From CAYNHF01 sp964397045 (lineage in GTDB: Bacteria > Actinomycetota > Acidimicrobiia > Spongiisociales > UBA5794), in contig CAYNHF010000043.1 in the NCBI GenBank assembly GCA_964397045.1, forward strand, positions 1 to 39,225: a DNA stretch of 39,225 nt, read 5' to 3'. Position numbers and translations under genes: made by a program. The notes beneath the pieces were generated by a model that saw only the letters and a program-made list of their open reading frames with translations, was not told the DNA's origin and made no database searches. Positions 10,501 through 17,290 of the stretch are shown piece by piece (position 1 is the first letter of the stretch; every line of letters begins with the position of its first letter).

Positions 10501-11090
10501 CCTTCACGTTCCAGACGTTCGAGCCGCGCGGCATGGTTGAAGGTCATCCAAACATCAAGATGGCTAACTCGATCGTGGACTACGTCTTCCGCGCACTCGG
10601 CGTCGAGTACCTCCACCGTGACGAGCTGGCTCAGGTACCGCCTGATCGCAGCCTCGAATTGCCGGAGCCGCCAAAGGGCATCGCAGTTGATGCCGGCTTG
10701 CAGCTCGACCTGACAGATGCCGCGATGGAAGAAGACATCGATGCGCAGATGAGGGCGGCTGAGATAGTGGATGCCGAAGTTGTGGTCGCAGAATCCACGG
10801 TCGTCAACGCCGCACCGGCTAACAACGGAGGTCGTCCAGCCCCCGCGAGCAATGGGGCAGCCGAGACCGCACCCAACGGCTCGGGAGCCGCGGCCGCTAT
10901 TGCGACTGCGGTGGTGGCCGCCTCTGCCGAAACCCACACTCAGGCCGAGCTTCAGTCGGCGGCAGTGCAGGCGGTGTTGGCGGACAAGATGGGTGACGCG
11001 CCGTTGTGCGACACCTGCGGCCACATCACGGTCCGCAACGGCTCGTGCTACCGCTGCCTCAACTGCGGCGACAGCAAGGGCTGCAGCTAG
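7593..11090 (+). CDS. nrdJ: Vitamin B12-dependent (class II) ribonucleoside-diphosphate reductase
   Basis: This 1165-residue enzyme reduces ribonucleotides to deoxyribonucleotides using adenosylcobalamin as radical source. The catalytic core holds the active-site set NPCSE (Asn394, Cys396, Glu398), followed by NTACNLASLNL. A TSCPD-type domain occupies roughly residues 910-1020 (DYEDGTLGELFIDLAKEG, GILSCFAIAVSKG). An Ala/Asn-rich linker of about 90 residues follows, then a terminal cysteine cluster (CDTCGHITVRNG, CYRCLNCG) like the zinc-ribbon and redox tail of long class II enzymes. The length is normal for NrdJ of this type. ATG 7593 follows GGGAGGG by five bases. No class I reductase is seen in the window, so this may be the main source of dNTPs under aerobic conditions, which makes B12 supply important. 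Confidence 0.97.
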   Translation: MTEGLSIERRFTADGRDPYDTVEWSRRDSRITNPDGSVVFEMKDAEIPAGWSQVAADIMVSKYFRKAGVPQYDAKGRQLFDGADQPVLGPERSARQVIQRLTSTWRWWGEEHGYFAGSDDADAFQDELAYMLLHQMAAPNSPQWFNTGLHHEYGITGPPQGFWFVDPETEELAASPDSYSRPAPHACFIQAVDDDLVNEGGIMDLWVREARLFKFGSGTGSNFSNLRAEGEPLSGGGKSSGLMSFLKVGDRAAGAIKSGGTTRRAAKMVILDIDHPDIETFINWKAEEEKKVRALVAAGYSSDFNGEAYATVSGQNSNNSVRVSNEFVNAVMADEDWDLLTRTDGTVMRTVKARDLWRQIADAAWQCADPGLQYHSTINEWHTSPAGGDIRASNPCSEYMFLDNTACNLASLNLGTFFDDLSGRFDLDGYEHAIRVWTVVLEISVTMAQFPSREIAQGSYDYRTLGLGYANLGSVLMRMGIPYDSDVGRAIAGALTSILTGYSYAASAEMAEVVGPFPKFGENRDSMLRVMRNHRRAAYSEQDYKGVSHTVVGIDQGLCPSDMLAAAHKAWDLAVELGEEHGYRNAQSTVLAPTGTIGLLMDCDTTGVEPDFALVKFKKLAGGGYFKIANQSIAPALRRLGYTRTQIDQIIDFVVGTMSLTRAPHINTASLIAKGFTAEDVSRIDAILPGVFEIGFAFNQWTLGEDTLQRLGFSPDQYNDPGFSLLKALGYSDEDIAEANDYVCGRQTIEGAPHLQEEHLPVFDCANRNGHYGERFIHHTGHIRMMAAAQPFISGAISKTINMPNEVTIADIEESYQLSWELGLKAMALYRDGSKASQPLSAKSDDGIADDEPVDLEDALADELEMVGAGHHLIHGGMFKPGVSPTEAYEDLPRPRFLLPGRRAGFTQEARIGGHKVFLRTGDYEDGTLGELFIDLAKEGATLRGILSCFAIAVSKGLQYGVPLEEYVDTFTFQTFEPRGMVEGHPNIKMANSIVDYVFRALGVEYLHRDELAQVPPDRSLELPEPPKGIAVDAGLQLDLTDAAMEEDIDAQMRAAEIVDAEVVVAESTVVNAAPANNGGRPAPASNGAAETAPNGSGAAAAIATAVVAASAETHTQAELQSAAVQAVLADKMGDAPLCDTCGHITVRNGSCYRCLNCGDSKGCS

Positions 11091-11212
11091 AACGGGAAGC
11101 GTCGGCGGGACGTCGCGGTAGAGAAAGCAGCGGCTATGAAAGAGCCGGCCATTGGTCCCTGCACCTCGTCCCCGAACGGGCGCATACTGGGCGTGAGATA
11201 CCGGGAGGTGCC

Positions 11213-12061
11213 ATGCACTACCGCCGTCGTCGCCCCTTCCTTCCCGTCATCTGGCTGGGCACGCTTGGCCTGCTCCTCACCGGGTGTTTGGGCCAGGACT
11301 ACAAGAACCTCAATCTGATCATCGACGACACCGACCACGGCTGGCTCGTGGTCGTCGAATCCGAGGAGGAATTCGAGATCAACCTCTGGGACAATCCGGT
11401 CTACCCCGATGCCGGCTGGAGACCGGTCGATTTCGATCCGACGGTGATCGAAATGGTGGACTCGTTCCACATCAGCCACCCTGCAGGCAATCCGGCGGAT
11501 CTCCCTGAAGAAGAACGTGCGGGAGTGCCTGAGGACCAGGTTGGGCACTCGGTCTACATCTTCTCCGGCACCACGGGTGGGGAGTCTCAACTCGCTTTCG
11601 AATTGGACGCGGACGGCCGCCAACTCAACGTCGCCGAGTTCATGGTTGCGGTCGTTGAGGATGCCTGCGACGGCGCCACCGGCCTGGCGGCGCCCCGGTG
11701 TCAACGCGAAGACCCGGGCGACGAACCAGAACCGGTGCCACCGGGGCCACAGACGCTGCATGCACGACCCGGCGATCAGCTCACCGTTCTCCTGGCTGCC
11801 AACGCCCTACATCCGGCAACCCTGTGGGATGCCGTCGCCTCCGACTCATCAGTGGTCGAACTCGCCGGAACCCAGCACATCGATGCTCGCACTCCCGGCA
11901 ATTGGGACACAACGGACTCGAGCGAATCCGGCTCGTTCCTCCCCACCTCACAATTCACCTTTACCGCGATCGCCGTTGGTGAGTCCCTCCTGCAATTCGA
12001 GATCGTGAGCGCAGGCACCCAGGTCGGAGTCTTCGAGGTGATCGTCGTGGTCGAGGAATAG
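11213..12061 (+). CDS. Lipoprotein with two similar beta domains (possible chagasin/I42-like fold)
   Basis: This 282-residue protein has a basic N-terminus (MHYRRRRPF), a hydrophobic segment and a good lipobox LLLTGC with Cys25. The mature part appears to contain two related domains joined by a Pro/Glu-rich linker near residue 170. Each has an initial beta-strand, an N-containing loop and W (DNPVYPDAGW; NALHPATLWD), a D-x-x-V-I/V-E segment (FDPTVIEM; SDSSVVEL), and a final strand (FMVAVVED; FEVIVVVE). This pattern recalls chagasin-type cysteine-protease inhibitors (I42), which present NPTTGY-like loops, but the similarity is by eye only. GGGAGGT at 11203-11209 fixes ATG 11213. A 7-bp-stem hairpin lies 18 bases after the stop. 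Confidence 0.7.
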   Translation: MHYRRRRPFLPVIWLGTLGLLLTGCLGQDYKNLNLIIDDTDHGWLVVVESEEEFEINLWDNPVYPDAGWRPVDFDPTVIEMVDSFHISHPAGNPADLPEEERAGVPEDQVGHSVYIFSGTTGGESQLAFELDADGRQLNVAEFMVAVVEDACDGATGLAAPRCQREDPGDEPEPVPPGPQTLHARPGDQLTVLLAANALHPATLWDAVASDSSVVELAGTQHIDARTPGNWDTTDSSESGSFLPTSQFTFTAIAVGESLLQFEIVSAGTQVGVFEVIVVVEE

Positions 12062-12078
12062 CGGCGCGGGCTTGGTCC

Positions 12079-12098
12079 ACCCACCGACTGGTGGGTTT
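12079..12098. terminator. Hairpin after the two-domain lipoprotein gene
   Basis: ACCCACC (12079-12085) and GGTGGGT (12090-12096) form a perfect 7-bp stem around GACT, followed by TT after the stem. It lies between the lipoprotein gene and the end of a decayed minus-strand gene and may once have served both. Confidence 0.55.
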
Positions 12099-12406
12099 GG
12101 GCTGCAGCGTGCCAATCCACTCTTAGCTCTGATCGAACCACCTGCTGCGGACACCCATGTTGGCGAGGAGCGCCGCAGGCACCGCAACGTACCCCTTCAT
12201 CACCCGTCCGTACCGCTCGACCGGACCCGATTCGTAGCCGCCGGGACCCGGTCGCGGTCCGCGGCGGAGAGCCGCAGCGCCATCATCCCGGTGGGGTCGA
12301 GGAAGCTGAACGGGTGGCCGTTGCGCGACGTGTGCGGAGCCTTGGCACTCGCTCGATCGACCTCGGGGTTGGAAGGGACGACCGCTTCGTACAGAGAGAG
12401 CGCTGC
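12081..12406 (-). pseudogene. Decayed TfoX/Sxy-like small protein gene (frameshift and internal stop)
   Basis: Translating the minus strand in two frames gives a contiguous match, by recollection, to a family of about 110-residue TfoX/Sxy-like proteins common in actinobacteria. The first frame (from about 12406) reads ALSLYEAVVPSNPEV, then HTSRNGHPFSFLDPTGMMAL and RLSAADRDR. Near 12240-12252 one base appears lost, after which the other frame reads YESGPVERYGRVMKGYVAV, PAALLANMGVRSRWFDQS. A TAA at 12123-12125 then replaces what should be Tyr, and EWIGTLQPKPT continues in frame beyond it. No start codon is evident before the first frame, which has an upstream TAG. Three separate lesions argue for a pseudogene rather than a sequencing error. 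The remaining stretch, 12407-12525, holds nothing I recognise. Confidence 0.75.
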
Positions 12407-12525
12407 GGCGGGTGCTCTCGTACGCTGCTACGTCGCTCCCCTGTTCGTTGTCGCGGCGACGGTGATGCTTCCCGGCCCCTCAGTCCGACTTCACCTTCTG
12501 CCCCAGGTCATGGCCCGCGCCCCAC

Positions 12526-12531
12526 CAGAAT
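12526..12531 (+). promoter_or_regulatory. Possible -10 element of a leaderless aac(3)-like gene
   Basis: CAGAAT lies exactly six bases before ATG 12538. The same hexamer-N6-start spacing recurs at four other genes here. GGGTGG directly before the ATG could instead be a poorly spaced ribosome-binding site. No clear -35 is visible. Confidence 0.35.
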
Positions 12532-12537
12532 GGGTGG

Positions 12538-13338
12538 ATGGCAGCAACCACGAGAGCCACCTCAGGGCTGACCGCCGATCTGCGTCGGCTCGGCGTGGTT
12601 GCCGACGATCTCGTCATGGTCCACGCCTCTCTGCGCAAGATCGGATCTGTGGAAGGCGGTGCCGACGGGGTCATCGACGCGATCCAGGCCGCGATCGGTC
12701 CAGAAGGCACGATGCTCATGGTGCTGGGAGCACACGACGACTGGGCCTGGGTCAACCGGCGTGCGGAGGATGAGCGGCCCGAACTACTGGTCGACGCCGA
12801 ACCATTCGACCCGCTCGTCACACCGGCAGACCCGGACGTCGGCGCGCTGGCCGAGGTGTTCCGGCAGCGGCAAGAAACCGGCGTCAGCAATCACCCCGAA
12901 GGCCGGTTTGCCGCCTCCGGACCACTCGCCGGCCGCTTGCTCGAAGACGTGCCTTGGGACGACTACTTCGGGCGGGCTTCACCGCTGGAGCGTTTCGTCC
13001 AACTCGAAGGCAGGGTGCTCCGCATGGGGGCCGACCTCGATACCGTCACCCTCCTGCACTACGCCGAGTATCTGGCACCGATTGCCGACAAGCGACGGGT
13101 GCGGCGCCATCGCATGGTGGCCGCCGATACCGGATCCGAGTTGCGCATCGTTGCCGCCCTCGACGACAACGACGGCATCGTCGACTGGGAAGGCGAGGAC
13201 TACTTCACAGTGATCATCCGGAAGTACCTCACGACGGGAAGAGCCGGGACCGGCGTGGTGGGCAACGCAACGTGCGAACTCATCGATGCTGCCGACCTCG
13301 TCGAGTTCGCAGTCAGATGGATGGGCGACCACCTGTGA
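12538..13338 (+). CDS. AAC(3)-family aminoglycoside N-acetyltransferase-like protein
   Basis: This 266-residue protein has the antibiotic N-acetyltransferase (AAC(3)) fold marks: VMVHASLRKIG near residue 25, LMVLGAHDDWAW, VTPADPDVGALAEVFRQ, the conserved SNHPEGRFAASGPLA, and a C-terminal VGNATCELID region. Enzymes of this family transfer acetyl from acetyl-CoA to the 3-amino group of aminoglycosides, but many environmental members have other or unknown amine substrates. The length is typical. It is flanked by a pseudogene and a short membrane ORF, with no mobile-element marks and ordinary local GC, so it looks chromosomal and intrinsic rather than recently acquired resistance. Confidence 0.88.
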   Translation: MAATTRATSGLTADLRRLGVVADDLVMVHASLRKIGSVEGGADGVIDAIQAAIGPEGTMLMVLGAHDDWAWVNRRAEDERPELLVDAEPFDPLVTPADPDVGALAEVFRQRQETGVSNHPEGRFAASGPLAGRLLEDVPWDDYFGRASPLERFVQLEGRVLRMGADLDTVTLLHYAEYLAPIADKRRVRRHRMVAADTGSELRIVAALDDNDGIVDWEGEDYFTVIIRKYLTTGRAGTGVVGNATCELIDAADLVEFAVRWMGDHL

Positions 13339-13421
13339 AGTGGCGGTTGGGCAACGTCAGCCGGAAATCCGATGGATCGAGGCCCGTCCTGCAGATATGA
13401 TCGAGGGGTCATCGTGGTGAG

Positions 13422-13616
13422 ATGAACTGGTCACACGGAAAGCCTGCACGATTCCTCCTGGTTGGACTGACGCTCGTGGTGATGGCGACGCTCCATTGGG
13501 CGTGGCTCTCATCACAAGGCCAGGAGACCACGTTTGCGGTGGCAAGCCTCACCGGCGCGGTCCTCGTCTCGGTGGTCGGCCTTGCCTGGGTCTTTCGCGA
13601 GCGGTCCAAGGTGTAG
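13422..13616 (+). CDS. Small two-helix membrane protein
   Basis: This 64-residue protein has two hydrophobic helices (about residues 10-27 and 38-57), a short loop between them and a basic C-terminus (FRERSKV). A good -10 box, TATGAT at 13396-13401, lies 20 bases upstream and supports an independent transcript. The ribosome-binding site is weak (GTGGTGAG abutting the ATG). No family is recognised. The gene follows the AAC(3)-like gene by 83 bases. Confidence 0.5.
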   Translation: MNWSHGKPARFLLVGLTLVVMATLHWAWLSSQGQETTFAVASLTGAVLVSVVGLAWVFRERSKV

Positions 13617-13644
13617 CAGCGGGCTGTTGGTCCACCACCACCGC

Positions 13645-14094
13645 TCAATAGGGTCCGAATCCCTCGGCGAGGTCACGTAACGCCCGCAGGTCGACGTCGG
13701 CGCGGCTCGCGATCCGGCGTTTCATCAGAGGCAGCGAGATTCTGGTGACGGGGTTGGTGCCGGCGCCGGACCAGCGCAGCGTCAGCCGGGTTCCGTCGCC
13801 TTCTACGGGGTCGAGGCGAGTCTCGACATCGACGCTGATTCCGCCACCATCGATGTGGGATCGGTAGTAGCGGTTGGGAACGACATCCCGGAGCACATCG
13901 ACCAGCACGTAGTCGCGACCGCCCTCGCGATAGTGGGCACGACCGACACATCCCACCTCACCCGACCGACCTGAAACCACCTCGAAGCGCTCGAGCCCTG
14001 AGGTCCACGCCGGAGCGAGATCGGCATCGAGGAGGACCTGTGCGACCTTCTCCGGCGGCACTCGGATCAGCAGCGAATGCTCGACGATCGTCAT
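13645..14094 (-). CDS. SRPBCC-family (polyketide cyclase/START-like) protein
   Basis: This 149-residue protein has the START/SRPBCC layout. It opens with a strand (VEHSLLIRVPPEKVAQVLLD), continues with WTSGLERFEVVSG and central strands with RLTLRWSGAG, and ends in a long amphipathic helix (ADVDLRALRDLAEGF). These proteins form a hydrophobic cavity for lipids, polyketides or other small ligands; members act as binding proteins or enzymes, and nothing here defines the ligand. It lies 58 bases downstream of a 52-residue membrane-protein gene on the same strand, so the two may be cotranscribed. Its 3' end faces the small membrane protein on the plus strand. Confidence 0.82.
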   Translation of the reverse strand: MTIVEHSLLIRVPPEKVAQVLLDADLAPAWTSGLERFEVVSGRSGEVGCVGRAHYREGGRDYVLVDVLRDVVPNRYYRSHIDGGGISVDVETRLDPVEGDGTRLTLRWSGAGTNPVTRISLPLMKRRIASRADVDLRALRDLAEGFGPY

Positions 14095-14152
14095 CGCGAC
14101 ATCGTGCCTCGGGGGACCGAACCACTGCGAGGGGCGAACGTCCCGACCGGAT

Positions 14153-14311
14153 TCAGGGGGGGGGCTTTTCCAGCTTCATGATTCCCTGGAAGACGACCAC
14201 ATAGATGATCCAGGCCGCAAAGGTCGACAGTACGAAACCTAGGGCATACCCTGCAATACGGCCCCAGTGCCAACCGGCGGTTTGTTCCGCGGCGTCGTCT
14301 GAGCGACCCAT
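14153..14311 (-). CDS. 52-residue single-pass membrane protein
   Basis: The minus strand encodes MGRSDDAAEQTAGWHWG, then a single hydrophobic helix of about 23 residues (YALGFVLSTFAAWIIYVVVF), and a short tail ending KPPP. Positive residues on the C-terminal side (MKLEK) and acidic ones at the N-terminus give a clear orientation signal. An AGGA ribosome-binding site (complement of 14317-14320) lies a few bases before the ATG. The gene sits 58 bases upstream of the SRPBCC-protein gene. The family is unknown. The terminal triple proline is encoded by a run of nine C/G bases, which could be prone to slippage. Confidence 0.62.
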   Translation of the reverse strand: MGRSDDAAEQTAGWHWGRIAGYALGFVLSTFAAWIIYVVVFQGIMKLEKPPP

Positions 14312-14526
14312 GTGACCATCCTACGACTGCCGAGCGGGCGCAGACCAGAGTCGTATGTCGGGCAGCCCCCAAACTCATCGTCGCGTCCGGCCTCGTCTGG
14401 TCTCGCACCGGTGGATGGCGGGTATCGACAGCGGGAGGCAGAAATGCGACAGCCCGCACCGTCCGGTCGAAGGCGGGGACGGAGCTGCTCCTCGCCTCTG
14501 TTTGCTCACCGGGGCCACTCAGGTAG

Positions 14527-14555
14527 CCGGGCGTTCCTCCTGCGAGGAACACCGG
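14527..14555 (-). terminator. Hairpin downstream of the DUF1801 gene
   Basis: GTTCCTC (14533-14539) pairs perfectly with GAGGAAC (14544-14550) around CTGC, and outer CCGG blocks (14527-14530, 14552-14555) can extend the stem. It lies about 36 bases past the DUF1801 stop. No U-tract is present. The rest of 14312-14590 has no convincing gene. Confidence 0.5.
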
Positions 14556-14590
14556 CGCGGTGTTCGCGCTCGCTGGTCCAGACGGTCGCG

Positions 14591-15034
14591 TCAGCGCGCC
14601 CGGGCCTTCTCGAAACCGGTGATGAACTCTTCTGGTGAGAGTGAGGCGATCGTTTCTCCGATCAACTCGAGTGGGAGGTCTTCGATCGTCTTGAACCGAA
14701 CACACGACTTTCCCATGTCCAGCTTCTTGCCTGTCGCCAGGTAGCGAGCCCTGAAGGCGGGCTCGGCGCCATCGACGCCGTAGACGCCGCTGAGGTACAC
14801 CGCCATGTGATTCTTCTGCGACGCCAGCGCCGCATACAGCAACGGCTTTCCGTTGTAGGTGTTCGGGTGGGTCTCCAGCGGGATTTCGTACGAGATCATG
14901 CCCCAATTCATCGTCTCGACGTAACCATCCGGCAGATTCGCCAGGATCACGTCGCGCACTTGCGCGATCTGCTGCTCCCGGTCCTCCGGCAAGCTCTCCA
15001 CATACTCCTCGACGGTCTCAGCCCCGCTGCGCAT
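14591..15034 (-). CDS. DUF1801 / YdhG-like domain protein
   Basis: This 147-residue protein has the usual DUF1801 features: TVEEYVESLPEDREQQIAQVRDVI at the N-terminus, the central WGMISYEIPLE motif, LLYAALASQKNHMAVYLSGVYG, and KLDMGKSCVRFKTIEDLPLE near the end. The family is a small alpha/beta fold related to the YdhG/Fra-like group; its biochemical role is poorly known. GAAGGAG precedes the ATG with normal spacing. The gene is transcribed divergently from the response-regulator gene, and the 105 bp between them holds the CTCATCG direct repeats. Confidence 0.85.
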   Translation of the reverse strand: MRSGAETVEEYVESLPEDREQQIAQVRDVILANLPDGYVETMNWGMISYEIPLETHPNTYNGKPLLYAALASQKNHMAVYLSGVYGVDGAEPAFRARYLATGKKLDMGKSCVRFKTIEDLPLELIGETIASLSPEEFITGFEKARAR

Positions 15035-15101
15035 CGGTCAGGCTCCTTCGCTCCACCACAGCACCATCATCGCACGGTACAAACGGCTCCACGGTGCTGC
15101 T

Positions 15102-15119
15102 CTCATCGTCCGCTCATCG
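15102..15119 (+). promoter_or_regulatory. Direct repeat CTCATCG-N4-CTCATCG before the response-regulator gene
   Basis: Two identical heptamers at 15102-15108 and 15113-15119 start 11 bp apart, the spacing typical of OmpR/PhoB-type tandem sites. They overlap the expected -35 region of a promoter whose -10-like CAGGAT lies at 15128-15133, suggesting autoregulation. The same motif recurs downstream of the kinase gene. Confidence 0.6.
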
Positions 15120-15139
15120 ATCCGTGCCAGGATGCCGAT

Positions 15140-15832
15140 GTGACCGGTATGTCCATACGAGCCAGGGTGCTGGTCGTCGACGACGACGAACGGATCGCCG
15201 CAGCGGTCCGCCGCGCCCTCGCCTACGAAGGCTATGAGGTGACGACCGCTCAAGATGGGTTGGCGGCGCTCGAAGCTGCCCGCGAGTCGATGCCGGACCT
15301 GATCGTGCTCGATGTGATGATGCCGGGACTCGACGGGATCGAGGTCGTGAGGCGGATTCGGGCCGCGGGTGACGATGTTGCCGTGTTGATGCTCACTGCG
15401 AAGACGTCGGTACCCGATCGCGTGGAAGGCCTCGACGCCGGGGCGGACGACTACCTCGTCAAGCCCTTCGCTTACGAGGAGCTGCTGGCACGGGTGCGCA
15501 GCTTGCTCCGCCGTCAGGAGTTCACCGATCACGAAATCATCTCGCACGCTGAGCTGCGCATCGATGTCGATGCAATGGAGGTGACCCGTGCCGACCGCCA
15601 TATCGAACTGACCACCCTCGAGTTCCATCTCCTCACGTACTTCGCTCGCAACCCGCGCATCGTGCTCTCACGGTCCCGCATCCTCGAAGCGGTTTGGGGG
15701 CTCGAAGCCGACACCACCAGCAACGTCGTCGATGTCTACGTCCGTTACCTCCGCAACAAGCTCGAGGCCGAGGGGGAGCCCCGGCTGCTCCACACTGTGC
15801 GCGGCGCCGGCTACGTCTTCAAGGTGCTCTAG
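15140..15832 (+). CDS. OmpR/PhoB-family response regulator
   Basis: This 230-residue regulator has an N-terminal receiver domain with acidic pocket VVDDDE, phosphoacceptor Asp in VLDVMMPGLDG (residue 58) and the conserved Lys in LVKPF. The C-terminal winged helix carries EVTRADRHIELTTLEFHLL and VDVYVRYLRNKLEAEGEP. It is predicted to be phosphorylated by the kinase encoded directly downstream. GTG 15140 is preferred: AGGA lies seven bases before it, and CAGGAT lies six bases upstream for a possible leaderless transcript. ATG 15149, in frame, is the alternative. The stop overlaps the kinase GTG by one base (TAGTG). It resembles the MprA/TcrA group of actinobacteria, but the signal is unknown. 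Confidence 0.94.
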   Translation: MTGMSIRARVLVVDDDERIAAAVRRALAYEGYEVTTAQDGLAALEAARESMPDLIVLDVMMPGLDGIEVVRRIRAAGDDVAVLMLTAKTSVPDRVEGLDAGADDYLVKPFAYEELLARVRSLLRRQEFTDHEIISHAELRIDVDAMEVTRADRHIELTTLEFHLLTYFARNPRIVLSRSRILEAVWGLEADTTSNVVDVYVRYLRNKLEAEGEPRLLHTVRGAGYVFKVL

Positions 15833-17226
15833 TGCGCATCCGCTGGCGGCTCACGTTGTACGGCGTCGGCATCGTTGCCGTCGCGATGGTGCTCTTCGGG
15901 GTGGTGTTGCTCCAGCTTGCACGAGCCGGCGGTCCCGAGGACCAGGCACGCGCCCTCGGTGTTGCCGCGGATGAGTTCGCTGCACAGGCAGAGAATACGG
16001 AGCCGGCGGAGCTCATGGCGGCGTCTCCCCCCTTTTCGATCGACGTCGCCGAAAGCGCCGAGGTGTATGTCGCCGTCTACGACACAGATGGGAACGCCCT
16101 CTACTCCACGGGTGAGTACCAGGGTGTGCCGCCGCTCCTCTCCACCTCGCTCATCGACGGAGCGATGGCTGGTGATACCGACGCGACCACCATCCAGCTC
16201 GGGACTGATACCGCCGTCAGGGTGCAGCTCCGCCCCTGGACCGGTGCAGATGGGACACGGGGCGTCGTGATCGCAGGGCAATCCACCGCGTTCGTGGAAC
16301 AGCAGCTCACCGGGCTCCGAGTGGTGGTCTGGGTGGCAGTCATCATCACTCTCATCGCAGCCACCGTCGCCGCCTGGCTGGTCGCGGGCCGTGCCCTGCG
16401 CCCACTCCGGCGACTGGCAGACACCACAGATGAGATCGGCCGCACCGGGGATCTGGGCAGAAGGCTCCCCGCCACCAGGGCCCGCGACGAGCTCGGGACC
16501 CTCACGACGAGCTTCAACGACATGCTCGAGCGCCTCCAGCAATCACAGGAACGGATCGAGCAATCGCTGGAGTCACAGCGTCGATTCGTCGGAGACGCCT
16601 CTCACGAGCTGCGTACCCCGCTGACCACCATCCGGTCCAACGCAGGGTTCCTGCGAGACCATCCGAACGCCGACCCTGGGGACCGCAATGACGCAATCCG
16701 CGACATCGCAGCCGAGGCCGACCGCATGTCCCGGCTGGTGAGCGACCTCCTGGTGCTTGCTGCCGCCGATGCAGGACGCCCCGCCGACATGGTCCGTGTG
16801 GACCTCAAAAGCGTTCTCGCCGAGGTGGCGGCACGCACCACCCGGCTGGAGGGCAGCTTCGAGTTCCTGGTGACCGACCCGGTCTTCGTCGTGGGAAGCG
16901 AAGACGCCCTGCAGCAGCTGGTTTGGATCCTGCTCGACAACGCGTCCGCCCACGGCGGGTCTCCGGTCGTCGTCGAACTGCGTCCTGTCACCGAGCACGT
17001 GGAGCTGATCGTCACCGACAGCGGCGAGGGATTCCCAGCAACGGATCTCGACCGCGTTTTCGAACGTTTCTACCGGGGAGACTCGGCTCGTAGCCCCCGT
17101 GGCGCCGGCTTGGGCCTGGCGATTGCGAAAGAAGTCGCGACGGCCCACAACGGCTCCATCACTGCAGCCAACGCTCCGGCGGGTGGCGCCAGGGTCGTGG
17201 TGACGCTCCCCCTCGCTCCCGGCTGA
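15832..17226 (+). CDS. Membrane sensor histidine kinase
   Basis: This 464-residue kinase has TM1 (about residues 9-28), an extracytoplasmic sensor region of about 130 residues, and TM2 (about 163-187). A HAMP linker (LRPLRRLADTTDEIGRTGDL) follows, then a HisKA domain with His258 in GDASHELRTPLTTI. The HATPase_c domain has DNASAHGG, VTDSGEGFPATDLDRVFERF and GAGLGLAIAKE boxes. The start is GTG 15832, overlapping the regulator stop, so translation is coupled. All catalytic boxes appear intact. The sensor region shows no recognised domain, so the stimulus is unknown. Phosphotransfer to the upstream OmpR-type regulator is inferred from the operon. Confidence 0.94.
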   Translation: MRIRWRLTLYGVGIVAVAMVLFGVVLLQLARAGGPEDQARALGVAADEFAAQAENTEPAELMAASPPFSIDVAESAEVYVAVYDTDGNALYSTGEYQGVPPLLSTSLIDGAMAGDTDATTIQLGTDTAVRVQLRPWTGADGTRGVVIAGQSTAFVEQQLTGLRVVVWVAVIITLIAATVAAWLVAGRALRPLRRLADTTDEIGRTGDLGRRLPATRARDELGTLTTSFNDMLERLQQSQERIEQSLESQRRFVGDASHELRTPLTTIRSNAGFLRDHPNADPGDRNDAIRDIAAEADRMSRLVSDLLVLAAADAGRPADMVRVDLKSVLAEVAARTTRLEGSFEFLVTDPVFVVGSEDALQQLVWILLDNASAHGGSPVVVELRPVTEHVELIVTDSGEGFPATDLDRVFERFYRGDSARSPRGAGLGLAIAKEVATAHNGSITAANAPAGGARVVVTLPLAPG

Positions 17227-17229
17227 AGT

Positions 17230-17269
17230 CTCATCCACGACTCATCGTTGACCCATGGCCGCCTCATGG
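17230..17269 (+). promoter_or_regulatory. Four 11-bp-spaced CTCATC-like repeats after the kinase gene
   Basis: CTCATCC (17230), CTCATCG (17241), CCCATGG (17252) and CTCATGG (17263) begin at exact 11-bp steps. The first two reproduce the pair in front of the response-regulator gene. The last repeat starts 28 bp before ATG 17291, against 27 bp for the regulator start, so the array is probably a control site for the following membrane-protein genes. Confidence 0.55.
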
Positions 17270-17290
17270 CCGATGCCGAAGATGCGTGCC

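Noticed and set aside
8610..11024. Very long minus-strand reading frame opposite nrdJ
   Set aside because: The product is Arg/His/Val-rich without any family motif, has no start signals, and lies antisense to a certain gene; long antisense frames are expected at this GC content. The same holds for frames opposite aceE (36593-38683) and the form II coxL (33626-35230).
12072..12773. Plus-strand frame across the pseudogene and aac(3)-like gene
   Set aside because: It overlaps the clearly better AAC(3)-like gene and is the shadow of the decayed minus-strand gene; the protein shows no recognisable segments.
14091..14906. 271-codon minus-strand frame
   Set aside because: It crosses the 52-residue membrane-protein gene and the DUF1801 gene in another frame, is Arg/Pro-rich, and has no ribosome-binding site.
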